DNA of 13,656 nt, taken from positions 1 to 13,656 of the forward strand of contig JBFWQE010000143.1 in assembly GCA_050249615.1 (NCBI GenBank), given 5' to 3'. Positions within the stretch are counted from its first letter, which is position 1. Every line of letters begins with the position of its first letter. Origin of the DNA: VFZN01 sp050249615. Its GTDB lineage: Bacteria; Acidobacteriota; Vicinamibacteria; Vicinamibacterales; UBA2999. The position numbers and the translations under genes were made by a program. The notes under the pieces were generated by a model that saw only the letters and a program-made list of their open reading frames with translations, was not told the DNA's origin and made no database searches. Below are positions 1 to 6,637 of the stretch, in pieces.

Positions 1-1
1 C

Positions 2-1042
2 ATCCGCACCGTCCTCGTTTGCGAAACACAGGTGCCCTTCGTGCGCGGCGGCGCCGAGTTGCTGGTGCGGCAGCTGGTCGATCAGCTGCGGGCGCGCGGG
101 TTCGAGACCGATCGCGTCTCGCTGCCCTTCAAGTGGTACCCGAAGGACGAGATCCTCGCGCACGCCGCGGCGTGGCGCCTGCTGGACCTGACCGAGAGCA
201 ACAGCCGCCCGGTGGACCTGGTGATCGGCACCAAGTTCCCGAGCTACTTCGCGCGCCATCCGCGCAAGGTGTGCTGGCTGGTGCACCAGCATCGCGCGGC
301 GTACGAGCTGGCCGGCACCATCTACAGCGACTTCGGGCACGACGAGCGCGATGTCGGGCTCAAGGAGCGGCTGATGGCGCTCGACGAGCAGATGCTCGGC
401 GAGTGCGTCGGGCGCTACACCATCTCGCGCACGGTGACCGATCGGCTGCAGCGCTTCAACGGGCTCGACTCCACGCCGCTCTACCATCCCCCGCTCCTCG
501 CGCCGCGCCTCGCGCCGGGGGAGTACGGGCCCTACCTGCTCTCGGTGTCGCGCCTCGAGGGGAACAAGCGCGTCGATCTCATCGTCCGCGCCATGGCGCA
601 CGTGCCCGCGCCGCTCTCGCTCGTGATCGTCGGCGAGGGCAGCCATCGCGCCCTCATCGAGCGCGCGGCCGAGGAGGCCGGCGTGACGGATCGCGTGCGC
701 TTCGCCGGGGCCGTGGACGACGAAGCGCTGGTCGCGCTGTACCGCGATGCGCTGGCGCTGGCGTACGTGCCGTTCGACGAGGACTACGGGCTGGCCACGC
801 TCGAGGCCTTCCTCGCCGCCAAGCCGGTGGTCACCGCCCGCGATTCCGGCGGCACGCTGGAGTTCGTGCAGGACGAGGTGACGGGCCTGGTGGTGGAGCC
901 GGACGCCGCGGCCATCGGACAGGCGATCGCGCGCCTCGACGGCGACCGCGGCGGGGCGCGCCGCATGGGCGAGGCCGGCCGCGCCGTGGCGTCGGCCATC
1001 ACGTGGGACGGCGTCATCGATCGCCTGGTCGCCCATGGCTGA
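2..1042 (+). CDS. GT4-family glycosyltransferase, 5' end cut by window edge
   Basis: This is a retaining GT-B glycosyltransferase that probably transfers a sugar from a nucleotide donor to a growing polysaccharide or lipid-linked glycan in the cytoplasm. The frame is open from base 2, and the residues before the GTG at 32 (IRTVLVCETQ) form the natural first beta strand of a GT4 N-domain. The real start is therefore just left of the window, and the GTG is internal. Counting from base 2 there are 346 residues. The donor-side motif SVSRLEGNKR lies near 181-190 (Arg and Lys that usually hold the diphosphate), VIVGEG near 208, and the GT4 E-x7-E signature is E260 and E268 (EDYGLATLE), followed by SGG at 282-284. 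The stop overlaps the next gene by 8 bp, so it belongs to the operon that follows. The acceptor and sugar cannot be told from sequence. Confidence 0.9.
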   Translation: MRTVLVCETQVPFVRGGAELLVRQLVDQLRARGFETDRVSLPFKWYPKDEILAHAAAWRLLDLTESNSRPVDLVIGTKFPSYFARHPRKVCWLVHQHRAAYELAGTIYSDFGHDERDVGLKERLMALDEQMLGECVGRYTISRTVTDRLQRFNGLDSTPLYHPPLLAPRLAPGEYGPYLLSVSRLEGNKRVDLIVRAMAHVPAPLSLVIVGEGSHRALIERAAEEAGVTDRVRFAGAVDDEALVALYRDALALAYVPFDEDYGLATLEAFLAAKPVVTARDSGGTLEFVQDEVTGLVVEPDAAAIGQAIARLDGDRGGARRMGEAGRAVASAITWDGVIDRLVAHG

Positions 1043-1895
1043 TCCCTCGTCCATCACCGTGGCCATCCCCGCCTTCAACGAGGCGGAGGTCGTCGGATCG
1101 GTCGTGCACGCGCTGTCCGCGACGGCGCCGTGGCGCGAGATCCTCGTCGTGGACGACGGGTCCACCGACGGGACCGGCGCGGCCGCGGCGGCGGCGGGCG
1201 CCCGCGTGGTCTCGCATCCCTACAACAAGGGCAACGGCGCCTCGGTGAAGACCGCCATCCGCGCGGCATCCGGGGACTGGATCGTCGTCGTGGACGGCGA
1301 CGGGCAGCACCGGCCGGTGGACGTCCTCGCGGTCACGGCCAGGCTGGGCGAGTACGATCTGGTCGTCGGCGCCCGGGGGGCGTCGGCGCAGGCCACGCGC
1401 GGGCGGCGGCTGGGCAACGGGCTCCTGAACGCGCTGGCGTCGTACCTGACCGAGCGCCGCATTCCCGACCTCACCTCCGGCCTCCGGGCGGCGCGGCGCG
1501 ATCACCTGCTGGAGTTCATTCACCTGCTCCCGAACGGCTTCTCGACGCCCACCACCACGACGCTCGCGTTCATCAAGGCGGGCTACAATGTGGCCTTCGA
1601 GCCGGTGCAGGTGCAGCCGCGGGTGGGCACCTCGAAGATCCGGCTGGCCCGCGACGGCGCGCGGTTCTTCCTGATCCTGATCAAGATGATCACCATCTTC
1701 AGCCCGCTGCGGATCTTCGTGCCGCTGAGCGCGCTGTCCTTCCTCGTGGGCGTGGCCTACGGGCTGTGGACCGTGGCGCACCAGTCGCGCATCCCGAACG
1801 GCGCGGTGCTGCTGCTGATGTTCTCGGTCATCGTCTTCCTCGTGGGACTCGTCTCCGAGCAGATCGCCTCGCTCCGGCTCGAGGGCCGACGCTGA
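1035..1895 (+). CDS. GT2 glycosyltransferase with two C-terminal membrane helices (DPM/DPG-synthase-like)
   Basis: The 286-residue protein is an inverting GT-A (GT2) enzyme of the type that moves a hexose onto polyprenyl phosphate. The N-terminal IPAFNE leads to the nucleotide-binding D40-D41-G42, and the metal-binding D87-G88-D89 sits in VVVDGDGQH. RVGTSKI at 196-202 is the usual R-x-G-x-S-K signature of polyprenyl-phosphate glycosyltransferases. Two hydrophobic spans at about 226-247 and 256-275 anchor it in the inner membrane, and the chain ends shortly after with a charged tail. The ATG lies 8 bp inside the preceding gene with no clear Shine-Dalgarno, which suggests translational coupling. 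Family and fold are clear. The sugar, and whether the lipid is undecaprenyl phosphate, are inference. Confidence 0.9.
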   Translation: MADPSSITVAIPAFNEAEVVGSVVHALSATAPWREILVVDDGSTDGTGAAAAAAGARVVSHPYNKGNGASVKTAIRAASGDWIVVVDGDGQHRPVDVLAVTARLGEYDLVVGARGASAQATRGRRLGNGLLNALASYLTERRIPDLTSGLRAARRDHLLEFIHLLPNGFSTPTTTTLAFIKAGYNVAFEPVQVQPRVGTSKIRLARDGARFFLILIKMITIFSPLRIFVPLSALSFLVGVAYGLWTVAHQSRIPNGAVLLLMFSVIVFLVGLVSEQIASLRLEGRR

Positions 1896-1905
1896 CGGCG
1901 CACGC

Positions 1906-2664
1906 ATGAAGTCGCTGGTCGTCGTCCCGACCTACAACGAGCGCGAGAACCTGCCGCGGCTCGTGCCCGAGATCCTGGCGGTGCCCGGGACCGAAGTGCT
2001 CGTCGTGGACGACCAGTCGCCGGACGGCACCGGCGCCATCGCCGACGCGCTCGCGGCGGCGCATCCCGGCCGCGTCCACGTCATGCACCGCACGGGGCGC
2101 CGCGGGCTGGGCGTCTCGTACGTGGACGGCTTCAAGCGCGCGGTGCAGACGGATGCGGAGGTCGTCGTGCAGATGGACGCGGACCGCTCGCACGATCCGC
2201 AGCACCTGCCGGCGATGATCGCCGCCGCGGCGGCGGGCGCGGATCTCGTCGTCGGGTCGCGCTACCTGCGCGGCATCAGCGTGGTCAACTGGCCGCTCCG
2301 GCGCATCGTGCTCAGCCTGTTCGCCAACGGGTACATCCGCGCGGTGACGGGCCTGGGCGTGCGCGACTGCACGGCGGGCTACCGCGCCTGGCGGCGCGAT
2401 GCGCTGGCGCGCCTCCCGCTGGATCGGATCCGCTCCGAAGGCTACTCCTTCCAGGTGGAGATGACCTTCCTGGCGATGGCGCTGGGCTTCCGGGTGGTCG
2501 AATCGCCCATCATCTTCATCGAGCGGCGCGAAGGCGCCTCGAAACTCTCGTCGGGCATCCTGATCGAATCGCTCCTCGCCCCGTGGCGGCTGGTCTTCCG
2601 CCACGGGCGCCTGCGCTCGCGTGCGGCCGAGGCGGCGGAGTACAATTCGAAGGTTTCGCCATGA
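1906..2664 (+). CDS. Polyprenol-phosphate mannosyltransferase-like GT2 (Dpm1 type)
   Basis: The 252-residue soluble-type GT2 protein resembles Dpm1/polyprenol monophosphomannose synthase, which transfers mannose from GDP-mannose to a polyprenyl phosphate. Diagnostic pieces are VPTYNERENL at 7-16, D35-D36-Q-S-P-D-G-T (the Dpm1 form of the nucleotide-binding motif), QMDADRSHDP at 89-98 carrying the metal-binding D91-x-D93, GSRYLRG, SEGYSFQVEM and a late REGASK. No C-terminal membrane pair is present, unlike the gene upstream, so membrane contact would be peripheral. It starts 10 bp after the previous stop, and its stop shares ATGA with the next gene. The last codons contain a GTACAATTCG word that also resembles a -10 box. 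Specificity for mannose is family inference. Confidence 0.88.
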   Translation: MKSLVVVPTYNERENLPRLVPEILAVPGTEVLVVDDQSPDGTGAIADALAAAHPGRVHVMHRTGRRGLGVSYVDGFKRAVQTDAEVVVQMDADRSHDPQHLPAMIAAAAAGADLVVGSRYLRGISVVNWPLRRIVLSLFANGYIRAVTGLGVRDCTAGYRAWRRDALARLPLDRIRSEGYSFQVEMTFLAMALGFRVVESPIIFIERREGASKLSSGILIESLLAPWRLVFRHGRLRSRAAEAAEYNSKVSP

Positions 2665-3434
2665 CCTCCCAGCCGACGCCAGGCCTCAGCGTCTTCTTCC
2701 CCGCGTACAACGACAGCGGGACGATTGCCAGCCTGGTCATCTCCGCCGTCAGGGCCGCCGCCGCGCTGACCCCCGACTACGAGGTGATCGTCGTCAACGA
2801 CGGCAGCCAGGACGACACGCCGCAGATTCTCGACGAGCTCGTGCGCGTCTATCCCGATCACGTCCGCATCGTCCACCACACGAGGAACCGGGGGTACGGC
2901 GGGGCGCTGCGCTCGGGCTTCGAGCACGCGACCAAGGATCTGGTCTTCTACACCGACGGCGACGCGCAGTACGACCCGTCCGAGATGGCGCTGCTGTGGC
3001 CGGCGCTGACGAAGGACGTCGACTGGGTGAACGGCTGGAAGATCAGCCGATCGGATCCGCTGCACCGCATCATCATCGGGCGGCTGTATCACCACACCGT
3101 CAAGCTGCTCTTCGGCCTGAGGGTCCGCGACGTGGACTGCGACTTCCGCCTGATGCGGCGGCGCATCTTCGACGTCGTGCGGCTCGAGAAGAACAGCGGC
3201 GTCATCTGCCTCGAGATGATGAAGAAGTTCCAGGACGGGGGGTTCAAGGTGGCGGAGGTGCCGGTGCACCACTATCACCGCGCGTACGGCAAGTCGCAGT
3301 TCTTCAACTTCCGCCGCATCGCGCGCACGGGCGTGGACGTGCTGAAGCTGTGGTGGGCGCTGGTCGTCCGCCGCGAGCACCTGGCGGCGCAGCGCGCCCG
3401 GGCGCAGGCGGTCGGGGTGCGCCAGCCCTCATGA
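2661..3434 (+). CDS. GT2 family glycosyltransferase (third GT2 of the operon)
   Basis: I start this gene at the ATG that overlaps the previous stop as ATGA, giving 257 residues. The longer upstream frame only reads into the preceding gene. The protein is GT-A: FFPAYND at 12-18, N46-D47-G48-S49 in the nucleotide site, and T98-D99-G100-D101 (DxD) followed by AQYDP. VRDVDCDFRLMRR near 155-167 and YGKSQFF near 225 are typical of the DPM-like GT2 branch found in polysaccharide clusters. The C-terminus (VDVLKLWWALVVRREHL) is amphipathic or weakly hydrophobic, not a clear membrane span. Its stop overlaps the next ATG by 4 bp, so it is a middle gene of a coupled operon. It probably adds a sugar to a lipid carrier or glycan; the substrate is unknown. 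Confidence 0.88.
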   Translation: MTSQPTPGLSVFFPAYNDSGTIASLVISAVRAAAALTPDYEVIVVNDGSQDDTPQILDELVRVYPDHVRIVHHTRNRGYGGALRSGFEHATKDLVFYTDGDAQYDPSEMALLWPALTKDVDWVNGWKISRSDPLHRIIIGRLYHHTVKLLFGLRVRDVDCDFRLMRRRIFDVVRLEKNSGVICLEMMKKFQDGGFKVAEVPVHHYHRAYGKSQFFNFRRIARTGVDVLKLWWALVVRREHLAAQRARAQAVGVRQPS

Positions 3435-4423
3435 CCCCCGCAGACTTCTACCGCGGCCGCCGGGTGATGGTCACCGGCGGCCTCGGCTTCATCGGCAGCA
3501 ACCTCGCGCACCGGCTGGTGGCCCTCGGCGCCGACGTGCTGCTGGTGGACTCGCTCATCCCGGACTACGGCGGCAACCTGCACAACATCGCGGGCCTCGA
3601 GGACCGCGTGCGGGTGAACGTGGCCGACGTGCGCCAGGCCAGCACCATGAACTACCTGGTGAGGGACCGCGAGGTGATCTTCAACCTGGCGGGCCAGGTG
3701 AGCCACATCGACAGCATGCGCGACCCGTTCACGGACCTCGAGATCAACTGCCGCAGCCAGCTCACGATCCTCGAGGCGTGCCGGCACCACAACCCCGGCG
3801 CGAAGGTCGTCTACGCGAGCACCCGCCAGATCTACGGCAAGCCCGAGTCGCTGCCCGTCACCGAGCGCCACCTCGTGCGCCCGACCGACGTGAACGGCAT
3901 CAACAAGGCGGCGGGCGAGTACTACCACCTGGTCTACAACAACGTCTTCCACGTGCGCGCCTGCGCGCTGCGCCTGACCAACATCTACGGGCCGCGCCAG
4001 CTGCTGCGCCACAACCGGCAGGGCTTCATCGGCTGGTTCATCCGCATGGCGCTCGAGGACCGGGAGATCCAGATCTTCGGCGACGGCTCGCAGGTCCGTG
4101 ACTTCGTCTACGTGGACGACGCGGTGGAGGCCTTCGTGCTGGCCGGCGCGACCGACGGCGTCAACGGCGAGGTGTTCAACGTCGGCGGTGACGAGCACAT
4201 CGCGCACCGGGACCTGGTCACCCTGCTCGTCCAGGCCGCGGGATCGGGCCGCCACCGCTTCGTCGAGTGGCCGCCCGAGAAGAAGGCCATCGACATCGGC
4301 AGCTTCTACGCCGACTCCACGCTCTTCAAGTCGCGCACGGGCTGGGCGCCGCGCACCGGGCTCGCCGAGGGCCTGCGCCGGACGCTCGACTACTACCGCC
4401 CGCGGATGGCTCACTATGTCTGA
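3431..4423 (+). CDS. NAD-dependent epimerase/dehydratase-like extended SDR lacking the usual catalytic Tyr
   Basis: The 330-residue extended SDR is related to nucleotide-sugar epimerases and dehydratases. The Rossmann glycine motif is G16-G17-L18-G19-F20-I21-G22, followed by an acidic residue after strand 2 (VDS at 39-41). The substrate half shows YASTRQIYG (128-136), RLTNIYGPRQ (181-190) and FGDGSQVRDFVYVDD (216-230). The usual Y-x-x-x-K is odd: the lysine is K159, but the place of the tyrosine is N155 in DVNGINK. I recall the same DVNGINK wording in related SDRs of environmental bacteria, so it is probably a subfamily trait and not decay. The ATG shares ATGA with the preceding stop. It lies beside a DegT aminotransferase and likely acts on the same nucleotide sugar. 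The reaction is unassigned. Confidence 0.88.
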   Translation: MTPADFYRGRRVMVTGGLGFIGSNLAHRLVALGADVLLVDSLIPDYGGNLHNIAGLEDRVRVNVADVRQASTMNYLVRDREVIFNLAGQVSHIDSMRDPFTDLEINCRSQLTILEACRHHNPGAKVVYASTRQIYGKPESLPVTERHLVRPTDVNGINKAAGEYYHLVYNNVFHVRACALRLTNIYGPRQLLRHNRQGFIGWFIRMALEDREIQIFGDGSQVRDFVYVDDAVEAFVLAGATDGVNGEVFNVGGDEHIAHRDLVTLLVQAAGSGRHRFVEWPPEKKAIDIGSFYADSTLFKSRTGWAPRTGLAEGLRRTLDYYRPRMAHYV

Positions 4424-5510
4424 AGCGACACGCGTGCCCTTCAACGCCCTCGCGCCGGGCGAAGACCGCGCGGACATCGACGCCGCCATCCGCCGCGTCA
4501 TCGACTCGGGATGGTTCGTGCTCGGCCCCGAGGTCGAGGGCTTCGAGGCCGAGTTCGCCGCCGCCTGCGGGGCGCCGCACGCGGTGGGCGTGGGCACCGG
4601 CACCGACGCCATCACGCTCATCCTCCGCGCGCTCGACATCGGCCCCGGCGACGAGGTGATCACGCCGCCGCTCTCGGCCGCCTACTCGGCGCTGGCCGTG
4701 ATGATGGCCGGGGCCCGGCCCGTCTTCGCCGACATCGACCCCGCGCGGCTCACGCTGGACCCGGCGGCCTTCGAGGCCGCCATCACGCCCCGCACGCGCG
4801 CCGTGCTGCCCGTGCACCTGTACGGGCAGCCCGCGGACATGACGGCCATCCTGGCCATTGCCGCGCGGCACCGCCTCGCCGTCGTGGAGGACGCCGCGCA
4901 GGCGCACCTGGCCACCAGCGAGGGGCGGCCGGTGGGCACCATGGGCGTGGCGGGCGCCTTCAGCTTCTACCCGACGAAGAACCTCGGCGCGCTGGGCGAC
5001 GGCGGCGCCGTCGTCACGCGGGACGGGGAGCTCGCCGCGCGCATCAAGCGCCTGAGGAACGGCGGGCAGACGACCCGCTATCACCACGCGGAGGCGGGCG
5101 CCAACAGCCGGCTCGACGAGCTGCAGGCGGCCATCCTCCGCGCGCGGCTGCCCTACCTGCGCGGGTGGACCGCCCGCCGGCGCCAGATTGCCGCGGCCTA
5201 CCGCGCGGGGATCGACTCGCCCGACATCCTGGTGCTCCCGCACTTCGACGAGGGGCATGTCTACCACCTGTTCCCGGTCATCGCACGCCACCGCGCCGCG
5301 CTCCAGGCGCAGCTGGCCGCGCAGGGCGTCGAAACGCTCATTCACTACCCGGTGCCCATCCCCCGGCAGCCGGCCCTGGCCGCCACCGGCCCGCACCAGT
5401 GCCCCGTGGCGGATCGCATCTGCGGCGAGGTGCTCTCGCTGCCGATCTATCCCTCCCTGACCGACGCACAGGTCGGGCAGGTCATCACGGCCGCGAACCC
5501 GAGAACCTGA
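4416..5510 (+). CDS. DegT/DnrJ/EryC1/StrS PLP-dependent sugar aminotransferase
   Basis: The 364-residue protein is a fold-type I aminotransferase that puts an amino group on a keto nucleotide sugar. VGVGTGTDAI (57-66) holds the PLP phosphate, VVEDAAQAH has D159 for the pyridine nitrogen, and SFYPTKNLGALGDGG carries the Schiff-base lysine K188. GANSRLDELQAAIL near 228-241 and the C-terminal YPVPIPRQP complete the family pattern. Length is normal for DegT enzymes. The start overlaps the upstream SDR by 8 bp, which suggests a shared pathway. Its last residues (ANPRT) and stop codon lie in an 8-bp GAGAACCC tandem repeat, and the TGA comes from a single C-to-T variant of one unit, so the C-terminus may be a recently acquired end. 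The target sugar and ring position are unknown. Confidence 0.92.
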   Translation: MSEATRVPFNALAPGEDRADIDAAIRRVIDSGWFVLGPEVEGFEAEFAAACGAPHAVGVGTGTDAITLILRALDIGPGDEVITPPLSAAYSALAVMMAGARPVFADIDPARLTLDPAAFEAAITPRTRAVLPVHLYGQPADMTAILAIAARHRLAVVEDAAQAHLATSEGRPVGTMGVAGAFSFYPTKNLGALGDGGAVVTRDGELAARIKRLRNGGQTTRYHHAEAGANSRLDELQAAILRARLPYLRGWTARRRQIAAAYRAGIDSPDILVLPHFDEGHVYHLFPVIARHRAALQAQLAAQGVETLIHYPVPIPRQPALAATGPHQCPVADRICGEVLSLPIYPSLTDAQVGQVITAANPRT

Positions 5511-5532
5511 GAACCCGAGAACCCGAGAACCC
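5493..5532 (+). repeat. Left part of an 8-bp tandem repeat (GAGAACCC)
   Basis: Five consecutive 8-bp units are visible: one degenerate (GCGAACCC, 5493-5500), one variant (GAGAACCT, 5501-5508) and three perfect GAGAACCC units ending at the gap. The array begins inside the aminotransferase C-terminus. The single T in the second unit turns a CGA codon into the TGA stop. The array resumes after the N run in full units. Confidence 0.92.
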
Positions 5533-5632
5533 NNNNNNNNNNNNNNNNNNNNNNNNNNNNNNNNNNNNNNNNNNNNNNNNNNNNNNNNNNNNNNNNNNNN
5601 NNNNNNNNNNNNNNNNNNNNNNNNNNNNNNNN
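5533..5632. other. Assembly gap of exactly 100 N inside the tandem repeat
   Basis: Exactly 100 N lie between whole GAGAACCC units on either side. One hundred is a common placeholder length and is not a multiple of 8, so the true gap is probably a different size. It may be only more repeat, or it may hide other sequence. Distances and reading frames across this point cannot be trusted. Confidence 0.97.
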
Positions 5633-5656
5633 GAGAACCCGAGAACCCGAGAACCC
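5633..5656 (+). repeat. Right part of the 8-bp tandem repeat, abutting an ATG
   Basis: Three perfect GAGAACCC units run directly into the ATG of the next SDR gene. No Shine-Dalgarno is visible; the repeat itself occupies the ribosome-binding position. Repeat copy number could therefore affect expression or spacing of the downstream gene. Confidence 0.9.
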
Positions 5657-6619
5657 ATGCGCATCCTGATCACCGGCGGAGCCGGCTTCATCGGCTCCCA
5701 CCTGGCCGAGGCCCTGCTGGCCGGCGGCCACGAAGTCTTCGTGCTCGACGACCTGTCGACCGGCTCCATCGACAACATCGCGCACATCAAGGCGCACGAC
5801 CGGTTCCACTACACCATCGACAGCGTCTTCAACGAGCCGCTGGTGGCCGAGCTCGTGGACCGCGCGGCCGTCGTCTTCCACTTCGCGGCCGCGGTCGGCG
5901 TGAAGCTCATCGTCCAGGAGCCGGTGCACACCATCGAGACCAACGTGCACGGCACCGAGGTCATCCTCCGCCACGCGGCGAAGAAGAAGAAGCTGGTCTT
6001 CATCGCCTCCACCTCGGAGGTGTACGGCAAGAGCACGGACGTGCCGTTCAAGGAAACGGCGGATCTGGTGCTCGGCGCGACCACGCGCCATCGGTGGGCC
6101 TATGCCTGCAGCAAGGCGCTGGACGAGTTCCTCGCGCTGGCACACTGGAAGGAGCGCAAGCTGCCGGTGGTCATCGTCCGCTTCTTCAACACGGTGGGCC
6201 CGCGGCAGACGGGCCAGTACGGCATGGTGGTGCCCACCTTCGTGCGCCAGGCGCTGGCGGGCGAGCCCATCACGGTGTTCGGCGACGGCACGCAGTCGCG
6301 CAGCTTCACCTACGTCGGCGACGTGGTCGGGGCGCTGCTGAAGCTCATGGTGGAGCCGCGGGCCGTCGGCGAGGTGTTCAACATCGGCAACACCGAAGAG
6401 GTGAGCATCCGCGGGCTGGCCGAGCGCGTGAAGGCGCTCACCGGAAGCGTGTCGGAGATCGTCACCATCCCGTACGACCAGGCCTACGAGGCGGGCTTCG
6501 AGGACATGCCGCGCCGGGTGCCCGATCTGGCCAGGATCGAGGCCCTCATCGGGTACCGGCCCGAAGTCGGGCTGGACGAGATCATCCGGCGGGTGGTCGA
6601 GAGCCAGCGGGGCGTATAA
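5657..6619 (+). CDS. NAD-dependent nucleotide-sugar epimerase/dehydratase (extended SDR)
   Basis: The 320-residue extended SDR resembles proteins annotated as GDP-mannose 4,6-dehydratase, UDP-glucuronate decarboxylase or UDP-glucose 4-epimerase relatives. The NAD site is TGGAGFIG at 6-13 with D31-D32 after strand 2. FHFAAAVG lies at 74-81, IASTSEVYGK at 116-125 carries the active-site Ser/Thr, and Y149-x-x-x-K153 (YACSK) is the intact catalytic pair. RFFNTVGPRQTGQYGMVVP (175-193) and FGDGTQSRSFTYV (208-220) form the sugar-nucleotide side. The ATG follows the 8-bp repeat directly, and no better start exists on this side of the gap. The stop TAA lies inside a TATAAT box that may drive the next gene. 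It probably supplies a nucleotide sugar to the upstream glycosyltransferases; the exact reaction is not determined. Confidence 0.92.
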   Translation: MRILITGGAGFIGSHLAEALLAGGHEVFVLDDLSTGSIDNIAHIKAHDRFHYTIDSVFNEPLVAELVDRAAVVFHFAAAVGVKLIVQEPVHTIETNVHGTEVILRHAAKKKKLVFIASTSEVYGKSTDVPFKETADLVLGATTRHRWAYACSKALDEFLALAHWKERKLPVVIVRFFNTVGPRQTGQYGMVVPTFVRQALAGEPITVFGDGTQSRSFTYVGDVVGALLKLMVEPRAVGEVFNIGNTEEVSIRGLAERVKALTGSVSEIVTIPYDQAYEAGFEDMPRRVPDLARIEALIGYRPEVGLDEIIRRVVESQRGV

Positions 6620-6623
6620 TTCG
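6614..6623 (+). promoter_or_regulatory. Candidate -10 promoter box (GTATAATTCG) overlapping the upstream stop
   Basis: A perfect TATAAT at 6615-6620 is striking in this GC-rich context. It includes the TAA stop of the SDR gene and lies 17 bp before the ATG of the STN protein. I see no convincing -35 element (GGTGGT at 17 bp spacing). The same GTA(C/T)(A/G)ATTCG word recurs before other starts in the window. Confidence 0.45.
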
Positions 6624-6627
6624 TCTG

Positions 6628-6637
6628 AAGAGGTGAT
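6628..6637 (+). promoter_or_regulatory. Shine-Dalgarno fixing the STN-protein start
   Basis: AAGAGGTGAT sits directly before the ATG. Its GAGGTGAT part matches eight bases of the usual complement of the 16S 3' end. It is the clearest ribosome-binding site in the window and supports the ATG at 6638. Confidence 0.7.

Noticed and set aside
32..1042. GTG at 32 as the true start of the first glycosyltransferase
   Set aside because: The in-frame residues upstream to base 2 complete the expected first beta strand, so the gene continues past the window edge.
2583..3434. Upstream-extended start of the third GT2 gene
   Set aside because: The extra 26 residues read the preceding gene out of frame and do not resemble a GT2 N-terminus. 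The ATGA overlap at 2661 is the usual coupled start.
4511..6619. A continuous frame joining aminotransferase sequence to the second SDR
   Set aside because: Before the gap this frame is out of phase with the aminotransferase (K188 and other motifs are in another frame), and continuity depends on the arbitrary 100-N length. Only the part from 5657 is a real gene.
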